From positions 227,753-291,752 of the forward strand of contig NZ_VOIR01000015.1 in NCBI RefSeq assembly GCF_007923295.1: 64,000 bases of DNA. The letters run 5' to 3'. A program made the translations under genes and the position numbers. The notes under the pieces are model-generated. The model was not told the origin of the DNA. It ran no database searches and was given only the letters and a program-made list of their open reading frames with translations. This document shows, in pieces, positions 49,014 to 57,875 of the stretch (position 1 is its first letter; the number at the start of each line of letters is the position of its first letter). Origin of the DNA: Agrococcus sediminis. Lineage in GTDB: Bacteria; Actinomycetota; Actinomycetes; Actinomycetales; Microbacteriaceae.

Positions 49014-49256
49014 GCCGCCGAGTGGCGCCTCCCGCGATCGAGTGGCGCCTCGCGCGATCGAGTGGCGCCTCGCGCGATCGAGTGGCGCCTCCGGCGATCG
49101 AGTGGCGCCGCCGGCGATCGAGTGGCGCCGTGCGCGATCGAGTGGCGCCGTGCGCGATCGAGTGGCGCCGTGCCTGGTGCCGCTCCGACCGAGGGAAGCG
49201 AGCCGCCACTCGATGACGGGAGCCGCCACTCGATGCTGGAAGCTGCCACTCGATGG
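49014..49256. repeat. 20-bp-period repeat array with inverted copies
   Basis: Eight AGTGGCGCC cores start at 49021, 49041, 49061, 49081, 49101, 49121, 49141 and 49161, each followed by a variable stretch and (in seven) GCGATCG, so the period is exactly 20. After a 25-base gap, three inverted copies with core GCCACTCGATG begin at 49201, 49221 and 49241, again at 20-base steps. Each direct unit contains the palindromes GGCGCC and CGATCG. The array fills the space between two convergent genes. The period is not a multiple of three and open frames across it are by chance. Confidence 0.9.
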
Positions 49257-49269
49257 CGGCCGCGGCGCC

Positions 49270-49728
49270 TCAGCCCAGGGGCTTCAGGAACCAGGTGGTC
49301 GCGTTCGGGTTGTCGTTGTAGGCGGGCACGGATGCGTAGCCGCGGGTCGTGTAGAGGCGGTTCGCCACCTCGAGCGCGCTGTTCGTGTCGAGCACGACCT
49401 CCGTCGCGCCGAGCTCGGCGGCGCGCGCCTCGAGCGCCGCGAGCAGCGCGGCGCCGGTGCCCTGCCCGCGGCCGACGGGGGCGACGTAGAGGTGCTTGAC
49501 CTCGAAGCGCGACGGTCCGAGCCGTCGCAGCGCACCGCATCCGACCGCCTCGTCGCCGCTCCAGGCGACGAGGAAGGCCCCGTCGGGGGCGCGGAGCGTC
49601 GCGGGGTCGGCCGGCTTCGGGCGGTACTGCCCGCCGACGAAGGTGATGGCCCGGTCGGCGAAGTAGGCGTCGAGCAGCCCCTGCGCGACGGCGGAGGCGG
49701 GGTCCTCGGGAGCGATCGTGACTGCCAC
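49270..49728 (-). CDS. GNAT family N-acetyltransferase
   Basis: 152-residue acetyltransferase with motif A FEVKHLYVAPVGRGQGTGAALL (about 76-97) and motif B NRLYTTRGYASVP near 124-136. Acceptor unknown. GTG at 49728 with TAGAGT six bases ahead. The 3' end faces the repeat array. Confidence 0.87.
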   Translation of the reverse strand: MAVTIAPEDPASAVAQGLLDAYFADRAITFVGGQYRPKPADPATLRAPDGAFLVAWSGDEAVGCGALRRLGPSRFEVKHLYVAPVGRGQGTGAALLAALEARAAELGATEVVLDTNSALEVANRLYTTRGYASVPAYNDNPNATTWFLKPLG

Positions 49729-49734
49729 GGTGCC

Positions 49735-49740
49735 ACTCTA
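49735..49740 (-). promoter_or_regulatory. -10 box for the GNAT gene (leaderless)
   Basis: TAGAGT on the minus strand, six bases before the GTG at 49728. Confidence 0.45.
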
Positions 49741-49765
49741 CGGGCGGGCCGGGCGCTCCTCGCCG

Positions 49766-49771
49766 TAGGCT
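49766..49771 (+). promoter_or_regulatory. -10 box for the dapB operon (leaderless)
   Basis: TAGGCT seven bases before the dapB ATG at 49779. Confidence 0.5.
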
Positions 49772-49778
49772 GGAGGGC

Positions 49779-50483
49779 ATGGCAGGCCCCACCCGCATCG
49801 GCATCGCAGGCTCCACCGGCAGGCTCGGATCGCTCGCGCTGCGGCTCGCCCAGGAGGCCGACGACCTCGAGCCGGTCGAGCTCGACGTGCGCGAGGGGCT
49901 CCACCTCGACGGGCTCGATGTCGTCTTCGACGCGACCGTGCTCGGCGCGAGCCAGCAGCTCGTCGAGGCCGCGGTCGCCGCGGGCGTGCCGGCGGTGGTC
50001 GGCACGAGCGGCTGGACCCACGAGCGCATCGAGGCCCTGCGCGCCCGCGGCGCCGAGCGCATCCGCATCGTCCCCAACTTCTCGCTCGGCAGCGTGCTCG
50101 AGACGCACCTCGCGACGATCGCCGCGCAGCACTTCGGCGCGGTCGAGGTCGTCGAGGCGCACCACGACCGCAAGCGCGACGCGCCGAGCGGCACGGCCAC
50201 GCGCACCGCGGAGGCCATCGGCGCCGTGCGCGGCTTCCACCCCGCGACGCCCGACGAGCCGGGCCGTGGCGCGATCGTCGCGGGCGTGCCGGTCCATGCG
50301 ATCCGGCTGCCGGGCGTCGTGGCGCGTCAGGAGGTCATCTTCGGCGGCGTCGGCGAGACCCTGACGATCCGTCATGACACCACCTCGAGCGACTCCTACT
50401 CGGCCGGCATCCTGCTGGCGCTGCGCGCCGAGGCGCGACCCGGCGTCACCGTCGGCATCGGCGACCTGCTGGGGCTCGCGTGA
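49779..50483 (+). CDS. dapB: 4-hydroxy-tetrahydrodipicolinate reductase
   Basis: Reduces HTPA with NAD(P)H in the lysine/diaminopimelate pathway. 234 residues: IGIAGSTGRLGSLAL (nucleotide loop, 7-21), VVGTSGW near 77, VPNFSLGSVL, and the active-site EAHHDRKRDAPSGTA near 126-140 with catalytic His-His and Lys. Shorter than the E. coli enzyme (273), as in other actinobacteria. It heads a dapB-orf-thyA-folA unit with overlapping ends. Confidence 0.95.
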   Translation: MAGPTRIGIAGSTGRLGSLALRLAQEADDLEPVELDVREGLHLDGLDVVFDATVLGASQQLVEAAVAAGVPAVVGTSGWTHERIEALRARGAERIRIVPNFSLGSVLETHLATIAAQHFGAVEVVEAHHDRKRDAPSGTATRTAEAIGAVRGFHPATPDEPGRGAIVAGVPVHAIRLPGVVARQEVIFGGVGETLTIRHDTTSSDSYSAGILLALRAEARPGVTVGIGDLLGLA

Positions 50484-50959
50484 CCGAGCGCCCCGCGGCT
50501 CGCACCGCGACGCGCAAGTGGGCCGCGCTCGCGATGGCCGCCGTGCTCGCGCTGTACGTCGTGCTCGCCGGCGACCGCGCGGTGCGCTTCCTCGCCTCGG
50601 GGGAGCCCGTCGCGATCGCCGTCGGCGTCGCGCTCGTCGTGACGTTCCTCGTCGGCGCGTGGGCGCTCGTGCGCGAGGTGGTCTTCGGGCTGCAGCTCGA
50701 GCGCGCCACCCGGCAGCTCGCGGACGAGGGCGGCATGCCCGCGCCGCTGCCGGGCACGCCGTCGGGTCGCGCCGAGCGCGACGCCGCCGAGCAGGCGTTC
50801 CCGGGCGCGAAGGCCGACGTCGAGGCGCACCCGGAGTCGTGGCGCTCGTGGCTGCGCCTGTCGATGGCGTACGACGCGGCACGCGATCGGCGGCGCGCGC
50901 GCATGGTTGCGCGGAAGGCCATCGCGCTGCGGAAGACTGAGAGCCTGGAGGCACGATGA
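50480..50959 (+). CDS. Membrane protein with TPR-like C-terminus
   Basis: 159 residues, unrecognised. Two hydrophobic segments lie near 14-31 and 42-65; the C-terminal 60 residues ([32 protein letters not shown]) look like one helical TPR-type repeat. GTGA overlap with dapB and ATGA overlap with thyA show it is translated within that operon. Confidence 0.78.
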   Translation: MTERPAARTATRKWAALAMAAVLALYVVLAGDRAVRFLASGEPVAIAVGVALVVTFLVGAWALVREVVFGLQLERATRQLADEGGMPAPLPGTPSGRAERDAAEQAFPGAKADVEAHPESWRSWLRLSMAYDAARDRRRARMVARKAIALRKTESLEAR

Positions 50960-51753
50960 CGCACCCCTACGAGGAGCTCCTCGCCGACGTGCTCGCGCAC
51001 GGCGAGCACAAGAGCGACCGCACCGGCACCGGCACCCGCTCGGTGTTCGGCCGCCAGCTGCGCTACGACCTGTCGGAGGGCTTCCCGCTCATCACGACGA
51101 AGCGCGTGCACTTCAAGTCGATCGCGCTCGAGCTGCTGTGGTTCCTGCGCGGCGACTCCAACGTGCGCTGGCTGCAGGAGCGCGGCGTCACGATCTGGGA
51201 CGAGTGGGCGGATGCGGACGGCGAGCTGGGCCCCGTCTACGGCGTGCAGTGGCGCTCGTGGCCGACGCCCGACGGCGGCACCATCGACCAGATCCAGCAG
51301 GTGATCGACGAGATCCGCCGCAACCCCGACTCGCGGCGCCTCATCGTCTCCGCGTGGAACCCGGCCGACATCCCCGAGATGGCGCTCGCGCCGTGCCACG
51401 CCCTGTTCCAGTTCTCCGTCGCCGACGGCCGGCTCTCGTGCCAGCTGTACCAGCGCTCGGCCGACATGTTCCTCGGCGTGCCGTTCAACATCGCCAGCTA
51501 CGCGCTGCTCACGCACCTCGTCGCCGACCAGACGGGGCTCGAGGTCGGTGACTTCATCTGGACCGGCGGCGACTGCCACATCTACGACAACCACGTCGAG
51601 CAGGTCACCGAGCAGCTCTCGCGCGAGCCGCTCCCGCTCCCGACGCTGCGCCTGAAGACCCACCGCGCGTCGATCTTCGACGTCGAGTACGACGACCTCG
51701 AGGTGGTCGGCTACCAGCACCACCCGGCCATCAAGGCACCGGTCGCCGTCTGA
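50956..51753 (+). CDS. thyA: Thymidylate synthase
   Basis: Methylates dUMP to dTMP using methylene-tetrahydrofolate. 265 residues with [12 protein letters not shown] near 20-31, [27 protein letters not shown] carrying the nucleophile C147, [26 protein letters not shown], and [12 protein letters not shown]. The final [14 protein letters not shown] matches the family end. Overlaps folA by one base (TGATG). Confidence 0.97.
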   Translation: MTHPYEELLADVLAHGEHKSDRTGTGTRSVFGRQLRYDLSEGFPLITTKRVHFKSIALELLWFLRGDSNVRWLQERGVTIWDEWADADGELGPVYGVQWRSWPTPDGGTIDQIQQVIDEIRRNPDSRRLIVSAWNPADIPEMALAPCHALFQFSVADGRLSCQLYQRSADMFLGVPFNIASYALLTHLVADQTGLEVGDFIWTGGDCHIYDNHVEQVTEQLSREPLPLPTLRLKTHRASIFDVEYDDLEVVGYQHHPAIKAPVAV

Positions 51754-52268
51754 TGCTCGGCATGATCTGGGCCGAGGCGCGCGGCGGCGTCATCGGCGAG
51801 GCCGGCGACATGCCGTGGCGGCTGCCCGAGGACATGGCGCGCTTCAAGGCGATCACGATGGGCCACCCGGTGGTGATGGGGCGACGCACCTGGGAGTCCT
51901 TCCCGCAAGCGTTCCGCCCGCTGCCCGGCCGCGACAACATCGTCATCACGTCCGACCGCGACTACGTCGCTCCCGGCGCCCGCGTCGTGCCGAGCCTCGA
52001 GCGCGCGCTCGAGGTCGCCGCAGAGCTCGGCGACGAGGCGTGGGTCGTCGGCGGCGGACGCGTCTACCGCGACGCCATGCACCTCGCCGACCGGCTCGAG
52101 ATCACCGACGTCGACCTCGACGCATCCGGCGACACGACCGCGCCCGACGCCGCGACGGAGGGTGCGGATGCGTCGTGGCGGCTGGTCGCGCGCGATCCGG
52201 CGGAGGGGTGGCACGTCAGTCGCACGGGCCTGCGCTACCGCTACCGCACGCTCGAGCGCGTCCGCTGA
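51753..52268 (+). CDS. folA: Dihydrofolate reductase
   Basis: Regenerates tetrahydrofolate consumed by thymidylate synthase. 171 residues: MIWAEARGGVIGEAGDMPWRLPEDMARFK with substrate-binding Asp region, VVMGRRTWESFP near 40-51, and WVVGGGRVYRDAM near 97-109. ATG start overlapping thyA. The stop codon is part of a hairpin shared with the convergent gene. Confidence 0.96.
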   Translation: MLGMIWAEARGGVIGEAGDMPWRLPEDMARFKAITMGHPVVMGRRTWESFPQAFRPLPGRDNIVITSDRDYVAPGARVVPSLERALEVAAELGDEAWVVGGGRVYRDAMHLADRLEITDVDLDASGDTTAPDAATEGADASWRLVARDPAEGWHVSRTGLRYRYRTLERVR

Positions 52269-52281
52269 CGCCGCTCAGCGG
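52262..52281. terminator. Bidirectional hairpin over folA and CWB2 gene stops
   Basis: CCGCTGA (52262-52268) and TCAGCGG (52275-52281) form a perfect 7-bp stem with a 6-base loop. The arms contain the stop codons of folA and of the convergent cell-wall-binding gene. Confidence 0.6.
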
Positions 52282-53846
52282 AGTGTGACAGACCAGGGAG
52301 CCTCGGCCGTCACTGCGATCACCGACGGTCCGGCATGCATTGAGCCTGCGCCCGTGTACGCATCGCAGCAGTTCGAGATCGGCCACCCCATCCAGCCATC
52401 CCCGTAGAGCTCGCGAACCTCGAAGAGCCCCTCGCCCCGGTGCGATCCCTCGATCGTGCGTGCTGATCCGCCGTACAGGTATACGCCGTCCGTGGTGCCG
52501 CTGGCCGAGCTCGACAGCACCGGCGCGCTCGTGAGATCGCGCACCTCGATCGTCCAGGAGCCCCGCGACTTCACCTCCAGGTAGCGGGCCGGGCTGTCCT
52601 CGCTGTAGGTGGCGAGCAGGCTGGTGCCCGAATACGAGCCCCAGAACGAGAGCGGGAGGTCCACCATGTCCCGACCTGCGTCGAGCGCGGTGATCTGGTT
52701 GATGTCGTCCGCAGGCATGGTCGCGCGGATCTGTCCATAGGCGATGCCCATGCCGAGGTCGATCACGCGATCCCCGCTGCCGCTGAAGGTACGAGCCGAG
52801 AAGCGGCCGTACTCGTCGCCGATCAGCTCGGGCAGCGTGCGCGGACATGGCTGCAGCGAGAGCGCGTGATCGCTGACGGTGGCGCCGCTGCCCAGGCCGA
52901 TGACCTGGCTGATCCCGCGCTCCGCGGCCTCGCCGCTCAGCATCGACACGACCTGTGCGTTGCAGGCGTCCGGAGTCAGGTACATGGGGATCCCACGAAG
53001 CGCGGCGTGGACGGCGCCTGCAAGCGCATCCGGGAAGTTCTTGCCGGTCGCCAGCAGCATCGTGGGCTCGGCCGGGTACTGCGCGAACGCGTCGTTGATC
53101 GCGCGCGCCGTCGTGTAGCGGCTGTCGCCTGCGTACCTGGTCACCGATCGAACGCCGCTCGATCGGATGCCCGTCTCGTCAGCTGCGCTGACGGACGGTG
53201 CGCCTCCGGCGATGTTGACGTCTCTTCCGCCCACATACGGTGCGACGGCCTCGAGCCAGCCGCGCGCCGCGGCGGTCGAGCTGCCGTGGTGATCCAGCAC
53301 GACGGCGGCACGTTCGCGACCCGCCACGGAAGCGGCGACGAGCGCGTCCGGGAAGTTGAAGCCGGACGCCACCCAGACCGTCTCGACCGGGCCCGTCTCG
53401 AGCAGCCGATCCATCAGCATGAGCGAAGTCTCGACGCGGTTGGCGCCGCCGATGCGCGTGAGCGTCGCGCCGCTGATGGCCGCGGCGCTCGCGGCGACGC
53501 CTGCTGAGACCGACGCCTCGGAGCCCACGACCACGACCTCCGACGGGGCGATCTCCGCGATGCGCTGCGCGACGATCGACGGCAGCTCGTTCGGCTTGGT
53601 GAGCAGCAAGTGCCCACGCTCCGCAGCGACCACCGGGCCGGCGGAGAGCGCGTCCGGGAACTTCTGCCCATTGGCGAGGAAGACGATCGCTCCCGCGTCG
53701 GTGTTCCGTGAGATGGTCACGCTCGTCGCGTAGCGATCCGAGCCGGCGTATCGATCGGTCGTGACCGCCTCGGCGGGCGCCGCCGCCGTGGTCAGGCCGG
53801 TCGCGACGAGCGCGAGGGAGGCGGCGAGGGCGACGAGAGCGCGCAT
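52275..53846 (-). CDS. Secreted cell-wall-binding repeat 2 protein with extra C-terminal domain
   Basis: 523 residues. A signal peptide (MRALVALAASLALVATGLTTAAAPAEA) is followed by three CWB2 repeats to about residue 325; each holds motifs such as RYAGSDRYATSV and FPDALSAGPV. CWB2 triplets anchor proteins to wall polymers. The last ~180 residues form a beta-rich domain (FSGSGDRVIDLG, GSYSGTSLLATYSE, LEVKSRGSWTIEV) not named in common families. ATG 53846 is preferred over ATG 53873 because AGGA stands at proper distance and the signal peptide begins there. Codon use looks less GC-extreme than neighbours. Confidence 0.88.
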   Translation of the reverse strand: MRALVALAASLALVATGLTTAAAPAEAVTTDRYAGSDRYATSVTISRNTDAGAIVFLANGQKFPDALSAGPVVAAERGHLLLTKPNELPSIVAQRIAEIAPSEVVVVGSEASVSAGVAASAAAISGATLTRIGGANRVETSLMLMDRLLETGPVETVWVASGFNFPDALVAASVAGRERAAVVLDHHGSSTAAARGWLEAVAPYVGGRDVNIAGGAPSVSAADETGIRSSGVRSVTRYAGDSRYTTARAINDAFAQYPAEPTMLLATGKNFPDALAGAVHAALRGIPMYLTPDACNAQVVSMLSGEAAERGISQVIGLGSGATVSDHALSLQPCPRTLPELIGDEYGRFSARTFSGSGDRVIDLGMGIAYGQIRATMPADDINQITALDAGRDMVDLPLSFWGSYSGTSLLATYSEDSPARYLEVKSRGSWTIEVRDLTSAPVLSSSASGTTDGVYLYGGSARTIEGSHRGEGLFEVRELYGDGWMGWPISNCCDAYTGAGSMHAGPSVIAVTAEAPWSVTLR

Positions 53847-53900
53847 GGCTGTCCTAGCTGCGAGGGGCAGCATGGGGGCTGCACGACGGGGGTCAGCGCG

Positions 53901-53906
53901 ATCCTA
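53901..53906 (-). promoter_or_regulatory. -10 box for the first CWB2 gene
   Basis: CATAGGAT context on the minus strand, about 55 bases before the ATG at 53846, giving a leader of roughly 45-50 bases. Confidence 0.45.
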
Positions 53907-53977
53907 TGAAGAACCCTCAGCTGTGCGGGGCTCGGCGCGGTAACGATTCGGTCACGCAGGCGGGCCGCACCCGTCGA

Positions 53978-55012
53978 TCAGCACGGCCCGAGGCGCAGCG
54001 CCGCATCGCTGAGCGCCGCGGCGCTGCCGAGCCCGATGGTCGCGGTGTAGCCCTGGTTGGAGGCGACCGACGCGAGCAGCGGCGTCACGCTGCCGCTGCA
54101 CTGCGAGGGGCTCAGGTACAGCGGGGTCCCCGCGAGCGCCGAGAGCACGGCGCCCGACAGCGCGTCGGGGAAGCGCTCGCCGGTCGCCAGCAGGATCGAG
54201 CTCGGATCGCCCGCCGGCGGGAACGCCCGGTTGATCGCGATCGCGGTCTCGTAGCGGTTCGCCCCAGCCAGGCGCACCGTGTCGAGGGCGCCGCGAGCCT
54301 CCAGCAGCGCCACGTCGGACGACGGCACCGACGGCGTCCCGCCCGCGACGACCAGCGGCACGCCGATCACGTACGGCGCGAGCCGATCGGCCCAGGCGGC
54401 GGCGTCTCCGGGGCCGGTGCCGTGCCAGCTGAGCACGATGCCGCCGCCCGTGGCGCCGGCCACGGATGCTGCGACGAGCGCATCCGGGAAGTCGCGGCCC
54501 GAGACGAGCCATGCGCGCGTCATCGGGTCGGCCCGCTCGAGGCGCTCGAGCAGCAGCAGCGACGTCTCGACCCGGTCGCGACCGCCGATGCGCGTCAGCC
54601 GCGCCCCGGTGCTGTCCCACAGCTGCTGCCGCACCGCGTCGGAGATGGACGCCTCCGACCCCACGATGACGATCTCGGCGGGCTCGAGCCTCGCGAGCTC
54701 GCGCATGACGGAGTCGGGCACGCGGTCCGGATGCGTGAGCAGCAGGTGGGCGCGCTCGCGGGCCGCGACGGGGGCCGCGGCGAGCGCGTCGGGGAACTTG
54801 ACGCCCGACACCAGGAAGACGACCTCGTTGCGGGCCGGGGTGGCGCGGGAGACCGCGACGCTCGTCGCGTAGCGATCCGCGCCCGCGAGCCTCGACGTGG
54901 AGACCGCCGCCTCCGCCCGGGAGGCCGGCGCGACCGCCGGGGCGACGATCGAGGCGGCCACGAGCGCGGCGGCGGCGAGGAGCAGGACGGGGGAGCGCGA
55001 AGACCGTGGCAC
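53978..55012 (-). CDS. Secreted cell-wall-binding repeat 2 protein
   Basis: 344 residues. Signal peptide (VPRSSRSPVLLLAAAALVAA..., cleavage after an Ala-rich stretch near 40), then three CWB2 repeats to the end (LAGADRYATSVAVS, FPDALAAAPVAA, RLAGANRYETAIAIN, FPDALSGAVLSAL). There is no additional domain, unlike its neighbour. The GTG at 55012 is chosen because AGGAAGG stands six bases ahead. Probably a wall-attached protein; partner unknown. Confidence 0.9.
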   Translation of the reverse strand: MPRSSRSPVLLLAAAALVAASIVAPAVAPASRAEAAVSTSRLAGADRYATSVAVSRATPARNEVVFLVSGVKFPDALAAAPVAARERAHLLLTHPDRVPDSVMRELARLEPAEIVIVGSEASISDAVRQQLWDSTGARLTRIGGRDRVETSLLLLERLERADPMTRAWLVSGRDFPDALVAASVAGATGGGIVLSWHGTGPGDAAAWADRLAPYVIGVPLVVAGGTPSVPSSDVALLEARGALDTVRLAGANRYETAIAINRAFPPAGDPSSILLATGERFPDALSGAVLSALAGTPLYLSPSQCSGSVTPLLASVASNQGYTATIGLGSAAALSDAALRLGPC

Positions 55013-55070
55013 GGTCCTTCCTCGGTTCGGCTGGCGGGCCAGCGGAGGTCCTCGGCGACGAGGTGACCGC

Positions 55071-55076
55071 ATCCTA
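55071..55076 (-). promoter_or_regulatory. -10 box for the second CWB2 gene
   Basis: CATAGGAT context on the minus strand, about 59 bases before the GTG at 55012; same sequence and spacing type as for the other CWB2 gene. Confidence 0.45.
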
Positions 55077-55089
55077 TGCGCCCACGCGT

Positions 55090-55095
55090 TAGCCT
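55090..55095 (+). promoter_or_regulatory. -10 box for dapA (leaderless)
   Basis: TAGCCT six bases before the GTG at 55102. Confidence 0.5.
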
Positions 55096-55101
55096 GGGGG
55101 A

Positions 55102-56073
55102 GTGAATCCCAATCCCTTCGGCCAGGTGCTCGTCGCGCTCGTGACCCCGATGGGCGCCGACGGCGAGGTCGACTGGGACGACGTCGAGCGGCTCATCGAC
55201 GACGTCGTCACCCACGGTGCCGACGGCATCGTCGTCTCCGGCACCACCGGCGAGACCTCCACGCTCACCGACCCCGAGAAGATCAAGCTCGTCGAGGTGG
55301 CGAAGGCCGTCGCCGGCGACCGGGCGAAGGTCATCCAGGGCGGCGGCTCCAACGAGACCGCCCACGCGATGGACCTCTACCGGCAGGCGGAGCAGGCGGG
55401 CGCCGACGGCGTCATGATCGTCACGCCGTACTACAACAAGCCCACGCAGGCGGGCATCCTCACGCACTTCCGGATGATCGCCGACGCGACCGACCTCCCG
55501 GTCATCCTGTACGACATCCCCGGCCGCGCAGGCATCCCGATCCGCTACGAGACGCTGCTCCGCGCGGCGAAGCACCCGAACATCCTCGCCGTGAAGGACG
55601 CCAAGGGCGACTTCGCCGAGGTGAGCCGCGTGCTCAACCAGACCGACCTGCTCTACTTCTCGGGCGACGACGCCAACGTGCTGCCGCACCTCGCGATCGG
55701 CGCCTCCGGGCTCATCGGCGTCACCGCCAACATCGCACCGCGCCCGTACCGCACCATGATCGACGCGGTGAACGAGGGCGACCTCGCCACGGCCCAGGCG
55801 CAGCACAAGGCGCTCGAGCCGCTCGTGCGTGCGACGATGACGCACGTGCCCGGCACCGTCGCGACGAAGTACATCCTCCACGGCCTCGGCCGCATCGGCA
55901 GCCCGCGCGTGCGCCTGCCGCTCGTCGGCCCCGAGGACACCGAGGCAGCCCTCATCGAGGACGAGATCGCCCTCGTCCGGGGCGTCGACGGCCTCGACCT
56001 GAGCCGCTTCCGGCCCGACCGCAACGCGGCGGCCGGCGGCGCGCTGCCCAAGGTGCACGGCACCACCCGATAG
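55102..56073 (+). CDS. dapA: 4-hydroxy-tetrahydrodipicolinate synthase
   Basis: Condenses pyruvate with aspartate semialdehyde in the lysine/diaminopimelate pathway. 323 residues: VSGTTGETSTLT near 46-57, VMIVTPYYNKPTQAGI with the catalytic Tyr near 113, LYDIPGRAGIPI, and Schiff-base Lys in ILAVKDAKGDF near 170. A ~25-residue C-terminal extension is present. GTG start. rnj follows after about 100 bases. Confidence 0.96.
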   Translation: MNPNPFGQVLVALVTPMGADGEVDWDDVERLIDDVVTHGADGIVVSGTTGETSTLTDPEKIKLVEVAKAVAGDRAKVIQGGGSNETAHAMDLYRQAEQAGADGVMIVTPYYNKPTQAGILTHFRMIADATDLPVILYDIPGRAGIPIRYETLLRAAKHPNILAVKDAKGDFAEVSRVLNQTDLLYFSGDDANVLPHLAIGASGLIGVTANIAPRPYRTMIDAVNEGDLATAQAQHKALEPLVRATMTHVPGTVATKYILHGLGRIGSPRVRLPLVGPEDTEAALIEDEIALVRGVDGLDLSRFRPDRNAAAGGALPKVHGTTR

Positions 56074-56176
56074 GGCCACGGCCCACGCAGACCACAGAGC
56101 GCGCGAGGTGCGCGCACCCCACCACATCCGCTCGACCCCGGCACACCGGGGGCGAGTCCCACATGAAGGAGGCCCA

Positions 56177-57850
56177 TTGACGGCCATCACCCAGCCCGCC
56201 CCGCTCGAGGCAGGCACGCTCCGCATCTTCCCGCTCGGCGGCCTCGGCGAGGTCGGCCGCAACATGACGGTCTACGAGCTCGACGGCAAGCTGCTGATCG
56301 TCGACTGCGGCGTGCTCTTCCCCGAGGAGCACCAGCCCGGCGTCGACCTGATCCTGCCCGACTTCGGCCCCATCCGCGACCGCCTCGACGACGTCGTCGG
56401 GCTCGTGCTCACGCATGGCCACGAGGACCACATCGGCGCCGTGCCGTACCTCCTGCGCCTCAAGGCCGACATCCCCCTGCTCGGCTCGCAGCTCACGCTC
56501 GCGCTCGTCGAGGCGAAGCTCAAGGAGCACCGCATCAAGCCCTATACGCACACGGTGCGCGAGGGCGAGAAGGAGCAGCTCGGCCCGTTCGAGACCGAGT
56601 TCATCGCGGTCAACCACTCCATCCCCGACGCCCTCGCGGTCGCGATCCGCACCCGCGCGGGCCTCGTGCTCCACACGGGCGACTTCAAGATGGACCAGCT
56701 GCCGCTCGACGACCGCATCACCGACCTGCGCGCCTTCGCGCGCCTCGGCGAGGAGGGGGTGGATGCGTTCCTGGTCGACTCCACGAACGCCGACGTCCCC
56801 GGGTTCACGGCTCCCGAGCGCGAGATCGGCCCCGTCATCTCGCAGGTGATCGCGAAGACGACCGGCCTCGTCGTCGTCGCGTCGTTCTCGAGCCACGTGC
56901 ACCGCGTGCAGCAGGTGCTCGACGCCGCCGCTGAGAACGGCCGCAAGGTCGCGTTCGTCGGCCGCTCGATGGTGCGCAACATGGGCATCGCCGCCGACCT
57001 CGGCTATCTGAAGGTGCCGGACGGCATCGTCGTCGACCAGAAGAAGGCCGAGGGGATGCCGCGCGAGCAGGTCGTCTTCATGTCGACCGGGTCGCAGGGC
57101 GAGCCGATGGCCGTGCTCAGCCGCATCGTCAACGGCGAGCACCGCATCGAGGTGGGGGAGGACGACACCGTCATCCTCGCCTCGAGCCTCATCCCCGGCA
57201 ACGAGAACGCCGTGTTCCGCATCATCAACGGCCTCATGCAGCTCGGCGCGAAGGTCGTGCACAAGGGCTCGGCCAAGGTGCACGTCTCGGGCCACGCCTC
57301 CGCCGGCGAGCTGCTGTACTGCTACAACATCCTCGGCCCGCGCAACGTCATCCCCGTGCACGGCGAGTACCGCCACCTGCATGCGGCCGCGCAGCTCGCG
57401 ATCGACACCGGCGTACCGCGCGAGCGCGCGATGGTCGGCGAGAACGGCACCGTCTGGGATCTCAAGGACCACGAGATCCGCGTCGCCGGACAGCTCGAGA
57501 TCGGCTTCGTCTACGTCGACGGCTCCTCCGTCGGCCGCATCGACGAGGCCGACCTGAAGGACCGCCGCATCCTCGCGGAGGAGGGCTTCATCTCGATCTT
57601 CATCGCGCTCGAGCCGCAGACGGGCAAGGTCATCGTCGGGCCCGAGATCCACGCGCGCGGCTTCGCCGAGGATGACAAGGTCTTCGACGACATCCGCCCC
57701 AAGATCATCAAGGCGCTCGCCGAGGCCGGCGAGCAGGGCGTGCGCGACACGCACCAGTACCAGCAGGTCGTGCGCCGCACCGTCGGCCGCTGGGTGGGCA
57801 CGCGCATCCGCCGGCGCCCGATGATCGTGCCGGTCGTCATCGAGGCGTAG
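56177..57850 (+). CDS. rnj: Ribonuclease J
   Basis: Metallo-beta-lactamase/beta-CASP ribonuclease with 5'-to-3' exo- and endonuclease activity. 557 residues: THGHEDH near 79-85 (zinc ligands H80, H82, D84, H85), LHTGDFKMD, beta-CASP segment SFSSHVHRVQQ, GSQGEPMAVLSRI, HVSGHAS near 380, and the C-terminal domain. A TTG at 56177 is the start, decided by AAGGAGG (56166-56172) four bases ahead; the frame upstream has no better start. The usual dapA-rnj-ftsK order is kept. Confidence 0.95.
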   Translation: MTAITQPAPLEAGTLRIFPLGGLGEVGRNMTVYELDGKLLIVDCGVLFPEEHQPGVDLILPDFGPIRDRLDDVVGLVLTHGHEDHIGAVPYLLRLKADIPLLGSQLTLALVEAKLKEHRIKPYTHTVREGEKEQLGPFETEFIAVNHSIPDALAVAIRTRAGLVLHTGDFKMDQLPLDDRITDLRAFARLGEEGVDAFLVDSTNADVPGFTAPEREIGPVISQVIAKTTGLVVVASFSSHVHRVQQVLDAAAENGRKVAFVGRSMVRNMGIAADLGYLKVPDGIVVDQKKAEGMPREQVVFMSTGSQGEPMAVLSRIVNGEHRIEVGEDDTVILASSLIPGNENAVFRIINGLMQLGAKVVHKGSAKVHVSGHASAGELLYCYNILGPRNVIPVHGEYRHLHAAAQLAIDTGVPRERAMVGENGTVWDLKDHEIRVAGQLEIGFVYVDGSSVGRIDEADLKDRRILAEEGFISIFIALEPQTGKVIVGPEIHARGFAEDDKVFDDIRPKIIKALAEAGEQGVRDTHQYQQVVRRTVGRWVGTRIRRRPMIVPVVIEA

Positions 57851-57875
57851 CAGCGCCGGACTGCTGCTGCTTCGC

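Noticed and set aside
49022..49216. Several open frames on both strands through the 20-bp array that encode repeats such as AIEWR
   Set aside because: The period is not divisible by three, all frames stay open by composition, and no start with ribosome binding site or promoter box was found.
49014..49256. CRISPR array
   Set aside because: The repeats have a 20-bp period with only a few variable bases, no 25-40 bp unique spacers, inverted copies at one end, and no cas genes nearby.
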